Assembly: GCF_000974785.1 (NCBI RefSeq)
Contig: NZ_BBWV01000001.1
Location: forward strand, 1-64,000
Reading direction: 5' to 3'
Length of the DNA: 64,000 nucleotides
DNA from: Flavihumibacter petaseus NBRC 106054
GTDB lineage: Bacteria > Bacteroidota > Bacteroidia > Chitinophagales > Chitinophagaceae
Below are positions 17,680 through 27,686 of the stretch, in pieces. A model generated the notes under the pieces. It did not search any database and was not told the origin of the DNA. It saw only the letters and a program-made list of their open reading frames with translations. The number at the start of each line of letters is the position of its first letter. Position 1 is the stretch's first letter. A program made the position numbers and the translations under genes.

Positions 17680-20669
17680 TAGAAATTGAGGTTTAAACCA
17701 ACGGTGAATACGCGCGGACGCGGATACAGGTTATTGTCCACCCCATTGCTGATTTCGGGATCGAGTCCCTTGTATTTCGTGATCACAAATACATTTTGTG
17801 CACTCAGGTATAACCTTAGCGCAGCCTTGCTGTTGATCACTCTTCCCGCATCATACCCGACCAGGAAATTATCCATGCGCAGGAATGATCCGTTCTGGAT
17901 ATAATAGTCGCTCAGCAGGTTATTGCTGTTGCCATGGAATCTTGTTTCCAGGTAATTGGAGGATGCATTGTACAATACTGCACTGCCAAGGATCTGCAAC
18001 AGGTTACCGATATTGCTGTATATATTGTTGTATACATAATTTCCGATGCTTGCCCGCAATACAAATCCAGCATTGAACCGCTTATAACTGACATTGGTAC
18101 TGAAACCCATGAACACATCGGGAACCGCACTCTCTGTTTTGGTCAGGTCATCCTGGTTGATGATCCCATCACCGTTCACATCCACAAAAACATTCTCTAC
18201 CGGCTTACCACTCTTATCGTATACCTGCTGGTAAAGGTTAAAAGTATTCCGGCTGTACCCTACCTGCTGAATTTGTGAAAAACCGCCGCCTACGCCACCG
18301 GAGATCGCACCATCCTGGATACCGCGATAAGTCGGATCATTCGGCACCACGGTGAGATTGGTGATCCGGTTCCGGTTATACGTCACATTGAACGCGGCAT
18401 CCCAGGTCCAGTCATTATTCTTAACGGGTGTTGCATTGATGTTGAACTCAATTCCCTTGTTTTCCATACTGCCCACGTTGGCAATAAAGAAAGCGGAGAA
18501 ATTGGATCCTGCTGGTTGCGGGATATTATTGAGGAGATCGTCCGTCTTTTTAATGTAAGCATCAATGCTACCGGTAATCCGGTTATCCAGGAATCCAAAG
18601 TCAAGCCCGATATTGCTGGTAGTGGTTTCCTCCCATTTGATGTTTGGGTTGTAAGCCCCGGGACGATACATCTGGTAGTAGTTGTTACCGAACTGGTAGG
18701 TGGCATTGGGTGAGCTGAGGGCATAAAACGAAAGGAAATCATAGTTGTTGATGCCATCCTGCTGCCCGGTAACGCCCCAGCCTAACCGAAGTTTCAGATC
18801 AGACAGGACTCTTGCGTCCTGCAGGAATTTTTCGTCTTTGATCCTCCAGGCGAATGCTACGGAAGGGAACATACCCCAACGGTTGGCTTCAGCGAAGCGG
18901 CTGGAACCGTCGCGCCGCAGGGTTGCCGTCAGCAGGTACCTGTCATGGAAGGTATAGTTCAACCGGCCGAAGAAGGAGACCAGGGTGTTTTCCGGTTCAT
19001 TATAGGGAAACGCCGGATCGGAGTTCGGGTATTTGACGCCCTGTGCGTTAAAGCTGGCATAATTGTAAACCTTGGTCAGGAAGTTATTATAGGAATATCC
19101 TGCTGTAAGGTCCACCCGGCTGTTGAGGCCGCCGAACAATTTATTGTAATTGAGGTAAAAATCAAATATGGTATTCGTGCGGTCCTGCCGGTACTGGTTG
19201 TTTTGCCCGCCTGCTCCACCAGCTGCATAATCTGAAGCGGCACTGTCACTCACAAAAATGGTGCCTTTGCCTCTTGCCACATCATATCCCATATTGACGT
19301 TGGCCCGCAATTCTGGAAGAAAATGGAACTTGTAATCGAGTTGCAGGTTACCGATGCTGCGGATAGGCTCACTTTCGTCAAAACGTTGCTCGAGTAGTCC
19401 CACAGGGTTCCGGCCCACGAGGTTGACGAGTCCGGTCGGGCTGTTCGGATCGCGCCATTCCCAGTATCCGCCGAACCGGCCATCACCCTTATCATCATAC
19501 ACCGGGTGAGTCGGATCAAAGCTCAGGGCACTGCCGATCGCTGCACTGTTTCCGAAGCGGGTTTTCTGTACTGTTCCCTTGAAGTTCAGATCAACCTTCA
19601 AGTGATTGTCAAGGAAGGTAGGATTCAGCGCAAGGGATAGAGAACCCCGCTGCATCTTGTCAGTCAGCAGCACACCACTCTGATTGGTATATCCCAGTGA
19701 AAGGCGGTAAGGCAGTTTTTTGATACCACCGCTAACGGATATATTATTGTCGGTGGCGAAGGCAGTGCGGTAGATCTCGTCCTGCCAGTCGGTGTTGTGG
19801 CTGCCCATCATCGCTTTCTGCGCATCGGTACCATTCTGGTTGACGATTTCACGGAAAGTGTCTGCATCCAGCACGTCTACTTTGTTGGCTATGTTGGAAA
19901 CAGAGAAATTGGTGGAAAAGTTAATCCGCAACTTTCCACCGGTACCTTTCCGGGTGGTGATCAGGATCACCCCGTTGGCCGCGCGGGTGCCGTAGATGGC
20001 AGCTGCCGAGGCGTCTTTCAGCACCGTAAAGGTCTCAATATCGTTCGGGTTGATAAAGCTGAGCGGATTTGAGGCGCCGGGAATCGTTCCCGATTCCATT
20101 GGTACGCCATCGATCACGATCAGCGGATCATTGCTGGCACGCAGGGACGAACCACCCCTGATCCTGATCGTACTACCCGAGCCTGGCTGTCCGCCATTGG
20201 ATATGATGGATACACCCGGAAGTTTTCCTGCGATCATCTGTTCCGGTGTCGAGATCTGTCCCTTCTGAAAATCTTTTGCGGAAACGCTGGCGACTGAGCC
20301 GGTGAGATCAGTTTTCCGCGAGGTACCATAACCGATCACCACCACCTCGTTGAGGTTGCCGGCCAGCGGGGTCATCTGGATCGTCAGGGACTCGTCCGCC
20401 CCAACTGTCCGTTCCAGGGACGAGACGCCAATGGAAGTGAAGACCAGCACATCGCCAGGGTTGACATTCTGGAGGCGGAAGGTACCGTCCACCCCGGTCG
20501 CCCCGGCATTTTTTTTACCTTTTACAGAAACGGTTACCGCTGAAAGGGGCTTTCCGGCGGTGTCGGTCACAGTGCCGGTGATCGTGCGGCCCTGACCATA
20601 CAATAAAGAGGAGCATAACATAAGCAGTACAGCAAAGCTGCCTGATCGCAATCGTTTAAGCGCATTCAT
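17679..20669 (-). CDS. susC: SusC/RagA TonB-dependent glycan importer
   Basis: 996 residues; signal peptide MNALKRLRSGSFAVLLMLCS, then a carboxypeptidase-regulatory-like domain (TITGTVTDTAGKPLSAVTV), TonB box region, plug with SusC signature (VVVIGYGTSRKTDLTGSVASV, GGSSLRASNDPLIVIDGVP) and a 22-strand barrel ending VGLNLNF. No N-terminal STN domain, so it is not coupled to an anti-sigma factor, in line with control by the adjacent hybrid regulator. It imports galacto-oligosaccharides with SusD. First gene of the minus-strand operon; divergent from the regulator with a 177-base shared promoter region. Confidence 0.95.
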   Translation of the reverse strand: MNALKRLRSGSFAVLLMLCSSLLYGQGRTITGTVTDTAGKPLSAVTVSVKGKKNAGATGVDGTFRLQNVNPGDVLVFTSIGVSSLERTVGADESLTIQMTPLAGNLNEVVVIGYGTSRKTDLTGSVASVSAKDFQKGQISTPEQMIAGKLPGVSIISNGGQPGSGSTIRIRGGSSLRASNDPLIVIDGVPMESGTIPGASNPLSFINPNDIETFTVLKDASAAAIYGTRAANGVILITTRKGTGGKLRINFSTNFSVSNIANKVDVLDADTFREIVNQNGTDAQKAMMGSHNTDWQDEIYRTAFATDNNISVSGGIKKLPYRLSLGYTNQSGVLLTDKMQRGSLSLALNPTFLDNHLKVDLNFKGTVQKTRFGNSAAIGSALSFDPTHPVYDDKGDGRFGGYWEWRDPNSPTGLVNLVGRNPVGLLEQRFDESEPIRSIGNLQLDYKFHFLPELRANVNMGYDVARGKGTIFVSDSAASDYAAGGAGGQNNQYRQDRTNTIFDFYLNYNKLFGGLNSRVDLTAGYSYNNFLTKVYNYASFNAQGVKYPNSDPAFPYNEPENTLVSFFGRLNYTFHDRYLLTATLRRDGSSRFAEANRWGMFPSVAFAWRIKDEKFLQDARVLSDLKLRLGWGVTGQQDGINNYDFLSFYALSSPNATYQFGNNYYQMYRPGAYNPNIKWEETTTSNIGLDFGFLDNRITGSIDAYIKKTDDLLNNIPQPAGSNFSAFFIANVGSMENKGIEFNINATPVKNNDWTWDAAFNVTYNRNRITNLTVVPNDPTYRGIQDGAISGGVGGGFSQIQQVGYSRNTFNLYQQVYDKSGKPVENVFVDVNGDGIINQDDLTKTESAVPDVFMGFSTNVSYKRFNAGFVLRASIGNYVYNNIYSNIGNLLQILGSAVLYNASSNYLETRFHGNSNNLLSDYYIQNGSFLRMDNFLVGYDAGRVINSKAALRLYLSAQNVFVITKYKGLDPEISNGVDNNLYPRPRVFTVGLNLNF

Positions 20670-20712
20670 CGCAATCGGTTTTGTTTGGCAATAGCAACAT
20701 GGGTAAGAGTTT

Positions 20713-20720
20713 CAAATCTA
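20713..20720 (-). promoter_or_regulatory. possible -7 box of the susC operon
   Basis: On the minus strand TAGATTTG matches TAnnTTTG and ends 44 bases before the susC ATG. No convincing -33 TTG stands at the usual spacing, which is common in promoters that need an activator. The rest of 20670-20846 would hold the site for the hybrid regulator; I could not pick out a clear direct repeat. Confidence 0.35.
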
Positions 20721-20846
20721 TTGAAAAGGCTGCGCGGTCATTTTCCCCAGCTATCCGAACTTTGTTTCAAATCGTCATTCTTGCTACCGGCCTTGTTTTC
20801 AGCGATCTTTTTTCCTGTAAATTGAACAACACGCTTAATTGCCGAC

Positions 20847-23800
20847 ATGCCCGGAAGACGCCGTATCATATTATTATTGCTGCTGACTGCCTGCTGCCAG
20901 GGCCTGACTTTGTGGTGCGAGGCACAGTCACCTATCATTAATTTCCGTCATATAAAAAGTGAGAACGGGTTATCGAACAGTACGATCGAATCCATTCTTC
21001 AGGACAGCCGAGGCTTTCTCTGGTTTGGAACCCGCGACGGATTGAACCGGTATGATGGCTCACAGTTCCAGGTGTACCGGAATCACCCGGCAGACACTAC
21101 CTCTTTAAGTGACAATTATATCACTGCCCTGCATGAAGACAGCGAGCAGACACTATGGGTGGGCACCTTAAATGGCCTCAGTCGTTTCCAACCCCGCCTG
21201 AATAAATTCACCCGATATCGCTTCCCTAAAGATCATGGTAATGGTAACACCAACCGTATTGCAACCATCATCGGCGACAGTAAAGGCAGGGTTTGGGTGG
21301 GTACTGCGGGAGGCGGTCTCCAGGTTTATGAAAAAGGCTCCGGTCGCTTCCGTACCGTCAGTTGCGTGCTGGGTGATCGTACCGAACCTTATATCTATGC
21401 CCTCCTGGAAGACAGCCGCGGTAATCTCTGGGCGGGAACCGAATCCGGCCTGTATTTGTATAATACCCGTGCGGCACAATTCGAAAATATACTGCTGCCG
21501 GCTGAACTAAATGGCAAAGCCACCATCAGTGCACTGGCCGAAACGGCAGATGGCCGACTGCTCCTGGGCATGTCAGACAACGGCCTTGTTATTTACCATC
21601 CCTCCTACCACAGTTTTCAGCACTTTGTACATCGCGCCGATGATCCCACGTCATTAAGTAGTAACCTGGTCAGGTCTGTGCAGGTCAGTAAAAAAGGGGA
21701 TGTCTGGATAGGGTCGGTGAACGGCGGGCTCGATCATCTTGATGCATCTTCCGGAAAATTCATCAACTACCAGTACCAGCCCGACAATCCAAACAGCCTC
21801 AGCCAGCGAACCGTATCGGCATTGTACGAAGACCGGCAGGGCAATATCTGGATCGGTACCCACCGCGGTGGGATCAACCTGTACATGCCGGGTGCGGAGA
21901 AGTTCAGGCTGTACCGGCAGAAACCCTTCGATAACAGCCTTAGTTATAATGATGTCAAAAGTTTCTGCGAAGACCGTTCCGGCAATATCTGGATCGGTAC
22001 GGATGGCGGCGGACTGAACCTGTTTAACCGCAAACTGAACCATTTCACCCATTACAAACATGACCCCTTCAACCGGAGAAGCCTTGGCTCCAATGAAGTA
22101 ATGGACATCCGGGAAGACCGGGAAGGCACGCTCTGGGTGGCGACCTGGGGCGGCGGGCTTTGCCGGTATGATCCGCGCACCAATGATTTCACCCGGTTTA
22201 CCAGCGCCGCTGCCAATTATATACAATGCATTTTTGAGGACCGGGACAGCAGTCTGCTGATTGGTACTTATTTCAGCGGCCTGCATGCCTTCAATAAAAG
22301 GACGGGGCAATTCTCCCGCATCACCAGGAGCCCATCCGGAAAAACATCCATCTCAGGAAATAATATCCTTTCCATTACACAGGACCGGGACGGAAATATA
22401 TGGATGGGTACCGATGACGGTGGCCTTAACCGTAAGGATGCAGGGACGGGAGAATTCAGCCAGTATTTCCGTAATGAAGACAAACTCCCTGATATTCGGG
22501 TATTGTTCACCGATAGCCGCGGCGGTATCTGGGCCGGGCAGGCCGGACTATACAAGTATGATTCCGGCCGGAATGACTTTTTTATTTATACCCAGCAGGA
22601 AGGGCTGGCCGACGTCTTTATTAAGGGGATGGTGGAAGACAACAACGGGCAATACTGGATCACCACATCTGCCGGGCTTAAAATGCTGGATACGGAAACC
22701 GGCCACGTTCGAAGCTTCAATACAGGAGATGGCCTGCAGGAGATGGAATTTGAAGCCAATGCCTTTACCAAAACCCGCGACGGGCAGATTTATATCGGGG
22801 GCGTGAACGGATTCAACAGTTTCAATCCGAAAGAAATCAAGGCCAACGATTTCGTTCCCCCGGTTTTTGTCACGGATTTCCAGGTGCAGAACCACCCGGT
22901 ATCAGGTGGTTCCGGCAGCAAGGTACTGAAGGAAGACATCAGCTTTACCCATGAGATTACCCTGAGTTATAAAGAAGCGACATTTTCTTTTGGCTTTGCT
23001 GCCCTGAGTTATACTGCGGCGGAAAATAATCGCTTTGCCTATAAACTGGAGGGATGGGACAAAGACTGGATCTATACGGCACAGGAAAAAAGAGCCTCTT
23101 ATACCAATGTACGGCCGGGCACCTATACTTTTACGATCAAGGCATCCAACAACGATGGCATCTGGAACAACCAGGGATACAGTATCCGGGTCATTATCAC
23201 TCCCCCGTTCTGGAACACCTGGTGGTTCCAGTTGCTCACTATTGCGCTGCTTGCCGGCGTATTGTATTATATCTACCATATCAGGCGGAAGGTGCAGCTG
23301 CAGCAATTTGAAGAGCAGAAAAAAGAAGAGATCCACCAGATGCAGTTGCAGTTCTTTACCAATATTTCCCATGAATTCCGCACACCACTTTCACTGATTA
23401 CCGGTCCGGTTGAAAAACTGTTGCAGGAAGACGCCGACAACAAACATCATCACCTCTACCAGGTGATCCACCGGAATGCGAACCGGCTGCTGCAGCTGAT
23501 CAATGAGCTGATGGATTTCCGGAAAGCAGCATCAGGCGCCCTTCACCTCCAGGTGATGCCCGGCAACCTCCCGTTGTTCCTGCATGAGATCGCCGAAGAG
23601 TTCAGTGAACTGGCGTTGCAGAAGAATATCCGTTTTACCGTTTCCGCACAAACCAAAAAATCCGAGATCTGGTTCGATCGGCAGGTGCTGGAAAAGATCA
23701 TCACCAACCTGCTCAGCAATGCCTTCAAATATACCAATGACTATGGGCGTGTTTCCCTGCAGTTGCTGGATTCCCTGGATCAGTTCCATCCCCAGTATGA

Positions 23801-24962
23801 AAATAAATTACTGATCGGCAATCAGCCGGAGAACCGGGGCTGGGTCTATGTTCGCGTGTCGGATAATGGTATCGGCATTTCCGGTGAATCAATACGGCAC
23901 CTGTTCGAGCGGTACTATCGGGTCTCTGATACGCATCTCGGTTCGGGCATCGGCCTTGCCTTTGTAAAAACACTGACACAACTGCACCATGGAAATATCT
24001 ATGTGTACAGTGAAAGGAATAAGGGCACCGAGATCATTATTGCGCTGCCAGCCGAAAAATCGGCTTACTCCCGGAAGGAAAGATGGCTGCGGCCGGCTGA
24101 ACTCCCCGATACCGGCGAATTGATTCAATCAGGGCTTTCCAATGGTACTGTCGTCACCCCGGCTACGCCTGTACCGGGATTGACAACAATTGCTGAAGGC
24201 AGCAGAAACCAGATTTTGATTGCTGAAGACAATCCTGAATTGCGGCAATTTCTTAAAGAATCGCTCGAATCCCAATACCAGGTAATCGAGGCGGCAGATG
24301 GCCGTGAAGCCATGGAAAAGACCGCCACGCAATTTCCGGATGTGGTGATCAGCGACATTATGATGCCGGTAATGGATGGCATTGAATATTGCCGTGCAGT
24401 AAAGAACAATGCTGACACCGCACATATTCCCTTTATTTTACTGACTGCCAAAAACGGGATGGAATCGAGGCTGGAAGGTGCGGAAACCGGTGCTGACTAC
24501 TATTTTTCCAAACCGTTACGTATGGACCTGCTGCAACTGACCTTGCAGAATATACTCAGCCAGAAAGAAAAGCTGAAGGCCTATTACCGGAAAGATCAGC
24601 ATGCTGAGATCAGGGAGCTGGCGCATTCGGAACGCGACCGGCAATTTCTTGAAAGACTCATTGCCGTGATCGAAGAAAATCTTTCCAAGCCTGAAATGGA
24701 TATTGAATATATCTGTACACAGATTGGCATGAGCCGCACCAAGCTCTACAACCTCGTAAAAAATATTACGGGTCAGGCGATCGGCGACTTCATCCGCACC
24801 GTCCGGCTGAAACGCGCTGCAACATTGCTTACCAAGGGTGAATTGTCGATGTCTGATATCATGTACAGTGTAGGTATCCAGACGCAATCCTATTTTTCCA
24901 AGGCATTCAAGCAGGAGTTCGGCAAAACACCTACGCAATACCTGAAGGACCTGGAAAAATGA
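20847..24962 (+). CDS. hybrid two-component system regulator (HTCS) of the galactan locus
   Basis: 1371 residues in one chain: signal peptide 1-26; a two-bladed seven-repeat propeller sensor (repeated GLSNSTIESILQDSRGFLWFGT-like units, residues ~30-690); Y_Y_Y domain (~700-775); one membrane helix near residue 790; HisKA with FFTNISHEFRTPLS (about 835-900); HATPase (N-box LLSNAFKYT, about 950); receiver domain (IAEDNPELRQF, phospho-Asp in ISDIMMPVMDG at about 1169); AraC-type HTH at the C-terminus (MSRTKLYNLVKNITGQ). It senses an oligosaccharide in the periplasm and activates the divergent sus operon. Complete and of usual length. Confidence 0.95.
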   Translation: MPGRRRIILLLLLTACCQGLTLWCEAQSPIINFRHIKSENGLSNSTIESILQDSRGFLWFGTRDGLNRYDGSQFQVYRNHPADTTSLSDNYITALHEDSEQTLWVGTLNGLSRFQPRLNKFTRYRFPKDHGNGNTNRIATIIGDSKGRVWVGTAGGGLQVYEKGSGRFRTVSCVLGDRTEPYIYALLEDSRGNLWAGTESGLYLYNTRAAQFENILLPAELNGKATISALAETADGRLLLGMSDNGLVIYHPSYHSFQHFVHRADDPTSLSSNLVRSVQVSKKGDVWIGSVNGGLDHLDASSGKFINYQYQPDNPNSLSQRTVSALYEDRQGNIWIGTHRGGINLYMPGAEKFRLYRQKPFDNSLSYNDVKSFCEDRSGNIWIGTDGGGLNLFNRKLNHFTHYKHDPFNRRSLGSNEVMDIREDREGTLWVATWGGGLCRYDPRTNDFTRFTSAAANYIQCIFEDRDSSLLIGTYFSGLHAFNKRTGQFSRITRSPSGKTSISGNNILSITQDRDGNIWMGTDDGGLNRKDAGTGEFSQYFRNEDKLPDIRVLFTDSRGGIWAGQAGLYKYDSGRNDFFIYTQQEGLADVFIKGMVEDNNGQYWITTSAGLKMLDTETGHVRSFNTGDGLQEMEFEANAFTKTRDGQIYIGGVNGFNSFNPKEIKANDFVPPVFVTDFQVQNHPVSGGSGSKVLKEDISFTHEITLSYKEATFSFGFAALSYTAAENNRFAYKLEGWDKDWIYTAQEKRASYTNVRPGTYTFTIKASNNDGIWNNQGYSIRVIITPPFWNTWWFQLLTIALLAGVLYYIYHIRRKVQLQQFEEQKKEEIHQMQLQFFTNISHEFRTPLSLITGPVEKLLQEDADNKHHHLYQVIHRNANRLLQLINELMDFRKAASGALHLQVMPGNLPLFLHEIAEEFSELALQKNIRFTVSAQTKKSEIWFDRQVLEKIITNLLSNAFKYTNDYGRVSLQLLDSLDQFHPQYENKLLIGNQPENRGWVYVRVSDNGIGISGESIRHLFERYYRVSDTHLGSGIGLAFVKTLTQLHHGNIYVYSERNKGTEIIIALPAEKSAYSRKERWLRPAELPDTGELIQSGLSNGTVVTPATPVPGLTTIAEGSRNQILIAEDNPELRQFLKESLESQYQVIEAADGREAMEKTATQFPDVVISDIMMPVMDGIEYCRAVKNNADTAHIPFILLTAKNGMESRLEGAETGADYYFSKPLRMDLLQLTLQNILSQKEKLKAYYRKDQHAEIRELAHSERDRQFLERLIAVIEENLSKPEMDIEYICTQIGMSRTKLYNLVKNITGQAIGDFIRTVRLKRAATLLTKGELSMSDIMYSVGIQTQSYFSKAFKQEFGKTPTQYLKDLEK

Positions 24963-24975
24963 GGAAAGTTTTGAC

Positions 24976-25009
24976 TGCTGAAGCTTTAGCGTAAGCAGTA
25001 ACTTCAGCA
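24976..25009 (+). terminator. hairpin downstream of the HTCS gene
   Basis: TGCTGAAG (24976-24983) and CTTCAGCA (25002-25009) form an 8-bp stem, with a second partial palindrome (GCTTTAGCGTAAGC) inside the loop. It starts 14 bases after the stop codon. A run of G rather than T follows, so intrinsic termination is doubtful. Confidence 0.35.
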
Positions 25010-25040
25010 AAGGGGGGGACCAGCTTTTTAGAAAGTGGTC

Positions 25041-25352
25041 AATTCATAAAACCGAGTGAAATGAGGCACCACACTGCATTTCACAAAATTAAACGTTTGC
25101 ATATGTTTATTGCAAACACGTGGTTATATGTCATCGTGGACACTTATAATTGTTGCCCCAGCTGTCTGTAAAGATTTTCAAGTACTGGATCATATAAGTT
25201 TCCCGAATAATACGTTTCCGCTAAGTAAGTTTCCCGGCTATGATTTCTCCGTTGGACAATTTACCCGTTTAGAAAAACGGAATTTAAACAAGTAATACAC
25301 ATACGCTTCTGAAACTAAGTGTGGTGGCTCATTTCACTCAGTTTTATGAATT
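25041..25352. mobile_element. MITE-like element, 312 bp with 35-bp terminal inverted repeats
   Basis: Terminal arms 25041-25075 and 25318-25352 pair at 33 of 35 positions (mismatches at arm positions 13 and 26). Both ends begin AATTCATAAAA. The interior has a hairpin (GTTTGCA...TGCAAAC near 25094-25118), two copies of TAAGTTTCCCG about 31 bases apart, and a 55-codon frame 25128-25295 that I do not recognise. No transposase is inside, so movement would need an element elsewhere. AATT at both outer edges could be a 4-bp target duplication or simply part of the arms. The rest of 24963-25523 holds no gene I can support. Confidence 0.6.
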
Positions 25353-25523
25353 GCATCAATTTGAAAATTAGATACCTCCCGCTTATTCGGGGAATCCACA
25401 CAGCGTGAACACATAATTCCTTCAACAAAGCATGGAAAGAAAACTATATGCGTCTAACCCAACTCCAAACCCCAACCTTAATCTTTTTTCTCCCGATTTT
25501 GTCCGAACTTGTAAGGAACGGCT

Positions 25524-27674
25524 ATGACGACCATCACCAGACGATCCTTTCTCAAAAATGCCGGGGGCGCAGGCGTTGCCCTCTGGCTGGGGTTGTATGT
25601 TCACGGTGAAGTGGGAAAGACAACCAGTCCGGTGACGGCAGCACACTTTACACCATGGATCCTGATAGAATCCGGCGGAAAGATCACCATTTACAATACC
25701 AAACCCGAGATCGGCCAGGGTACATTCCAGGCGATCCCGGCGCTGATCGCCGAGGAGCTCGAAGTGTCTCTTGACCAGGTAACCATCCTGAACTCAAACG
25801 GCGAAAAAGAATTGGGCACCGCACAGCGGGCCGGAGGCAGCGCATCTGTGCGTACCAGTTTTTCTGACCTGCGGAAGGTGGGCGCTTCAGCAAAAGAAGT
25901 ACTGATCCAGGCTGCAGCAAGTACCTGGGGCGTTGATGCCGCAACCTGTTATGCTGAAAACGCAACGGTGTACCATCGCGCGTCCGGAAAATCGATCGCC
26001 TACGGTGACCTGGTGGAAACTGCAGCGAAAATCGAATTGCCCAAAACACCAGTTCTGAAAGACGGGAAGGATTTCAAAATAATCGGGAAGTCCATGCGGC
26101 GGCCGGATGTTCCGCTGAAGACCAATGGAAGTGCTGTTTTCGGCATCGATGTGAAAGTAGACGGGATGCGTTATGCGTCAGTGGAAAGATGCCCCGTGAT
26201 CGGAGGCACCCTGAAACAGTTTGATGCCTCCGCTGCCCTGAAAATAAAGGGCGTGGTTACAGTGGTTCCTGTGGAAAGGGTTTATGGCATTCATCGCAAT
26301 ACCGGTGTGGCCGTGATCGCAGATAATTATTGGGCGGCCCTCCAGGGCAGGAAGAAACTGCGCGTGGAATGGGACACAAAGGGATTTGAACATTTCCAAT
26401 CGGATGAATATGAAGCGGGCCTCCGGTTGATGGTGTCACAGGAAGGCCTGACCGACAAAAATAAAGGCGATATTGACGCACTTACCATTGCACCGGAAAA
26501 CCTGGTGGAAGCTTTTTACGAAACCCCGATGGTTGCCCATCATCCGATGGAACCGTTGAACTGTATTGCCCAGGTAAAAGACGACCAGGTGGAACTCTGG
26601 ACTTCTACCCAGGTGCCCAGTAATGTTACCGGCAGTGGTCCCAATGACCTTCACAAACTGATCGGCGTGGCACCGGAAAATATTAAACTGCATGCAACTT
26701 TTGTAGGCGGCGGTTTTGGAAGACGGTTGTATCTTGATTTCATCGTGGAAGCCGTAAATATTGCAAAACAGGTGAACTACCCGGTAAAAGTGATCTGGAC
26801 AAGAGAGGACACCACCGAACAAGGACCTTTCCGTCCCATGACCTTTTCACAGCTGCAGGGCGGCTTCAGTGCTGAAGGAAAACTGGTGACCTTCCGGCAC
26901 AAAGTGATCAGCCCCTCCTACGCTGAATCGGTCGGCCGGAATTTTGATCCCAATAAAGTAGACGGTACCATGGTGGAAGGAATTGCGGAGCAGGCTTATG
27001 AGATTCCGAATATCCGGACAGCGTATGTCCGTGCAGGTTATCATGTTCCTGTTGCAGCCTGGCGATCTGTTACCAGCTCTACGGTTGCCTTTGCACAGGA
27101 GTGTTTCCTGGACGAGCTGGCCTGGAAAGCCGGGATGGATCCCATGTCCTTCCGCTTATCCTTATTATCCGCGCCTTCAGATACAAAAAGAGTATTATTG
27201 ACACTGAAGGAAGTATCGGGATGGGACCGTCCGCTGCCCAAGGGAAGCGGACGCGGCGTGGCGACCTGGGAATTCTTTGCAGGCCTTTGCGGGCAGACCG
27301 TGGAAGTAACGCATTTGTCCGATGGCCGGATACGGATTGATAAAGTAGTAGCCGTGATCGACCTGGGAGAAGTGGTGAATCCTGATAATGTCAGGAACCA
27401 GACGGAGGGTGCCATCATCATGGCATTGGGTGCCGCAGTAAAACCGGATATCCGCCTGAAGCATGGCAAGGTGACCCACCATAATTTTTATGACAACCTG
27501 CTGCCACGGATCAGTGAGACGCCGTTGATTGACGTGCATATCCTGGCCGAAGGAGGTAAGGTTAAGGGTGTGGGTGAACCCGGATTACCGCCATTCGCCC
27601 CGGCCCTGGCCAATGCGATCTTTGCAGCAACAGGAAAGCGTAACCGGAAAATGCCTTTTGATCTTCATGTGTAA
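25524..27674 (+). CDS. molybdenum hydroxylase large subunit (isoquinoline 1-oxidoreductase/aldehyde dehydrogenase type)
   Basis: 716 residues. A twin-arginine signal, TRRSFLKNAGGAGVALWLG, sends the folded protein to the periplasm. Family signs of the molybdopterin cytosine dinucleotide type: KPEIGQGTFQAIPALIAEEL, GTAQRAGGSASVRTS, FVGGGFGRRLYLDF, a PVAAWRSV loop, and the catalytic glutamate region GVGEPGLPPFAPALANA. It resembles IorB-type large subunits that hydroxylate N-heterocycles or oxidise aldehydes; the true substrate is unknown. Together with the 2Fe-2S subunit 12 bases downstream, a dihaem cytochrome c and XdhC it forms a complete periplasmic dehydrogenase module. Confidence 0.9.
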   Translation: MTTITRRSFLKNAGGAGVALWLGLYVHGEVGKTTSPVTAAHFTPWILIESGGKITIYNTKPEIGQGTFQAIPALIAEELEVSLDQVTILNSNGEKELGTAQRAGGSASVRTSFSDLRKVGASAKEVLIQAAASTWGVDAATCYAENATVYHRASGKSIAYGDLVETAAKIELPKTPVLKDGKDFKIIGKSMRRPDVPLKTNGSAVFGIDVKVDGMRYASVERCPVIGGTLKQFDASAALKIKGVVTVVPVERVYGIHRNTGVAVIADNYWAALQGRKKLRVEWDTKGFEHFQSDEYEAGLRLMVSQEGLTDKNKGDIDALTIAPENLVEAFYETPMVAHHPMEPLNCIAQVKDDQVELWTSTQVPSNVTGSGPNDLHKLIGVAPENIKLHATFVGGGFGRRLYLDFIVEAVNIAKQVNYPVKVIWTREDTTEQGPFRPMTFSQLQGGFSAEGKLVTFRHKVISPSYAESVGRNFDPNKVDGTMVEGIAEQAYEIPNIRTAYVRAGYHVPVAAWRSVTSSTVAFAQECFLDELAWKAGMDPMSFRLSLLSAPSDTKRVLLTLKEVSGWDRPLPKGSGRGVATWEFFAGLCGQTVEVTHLSDGRIRIDKVVAVIDLGEVVNPDNVRNQTEGAIIMALGAAVKPDIRLKHGKVTHHNFYDNLLPRISETPLIDVHILAEGGKVKGVGEPGLPPFAPALANAIFAATGKRNRKMPFDLHV

Positions 27675-27686
27675 ACAATACCAATT

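Noticed and set aside
25128-25295. 55-codon frame inside the MITE-like element
   Set aside because: No recognisable family and no supporting context; mentioned with the element but not called as a gene.
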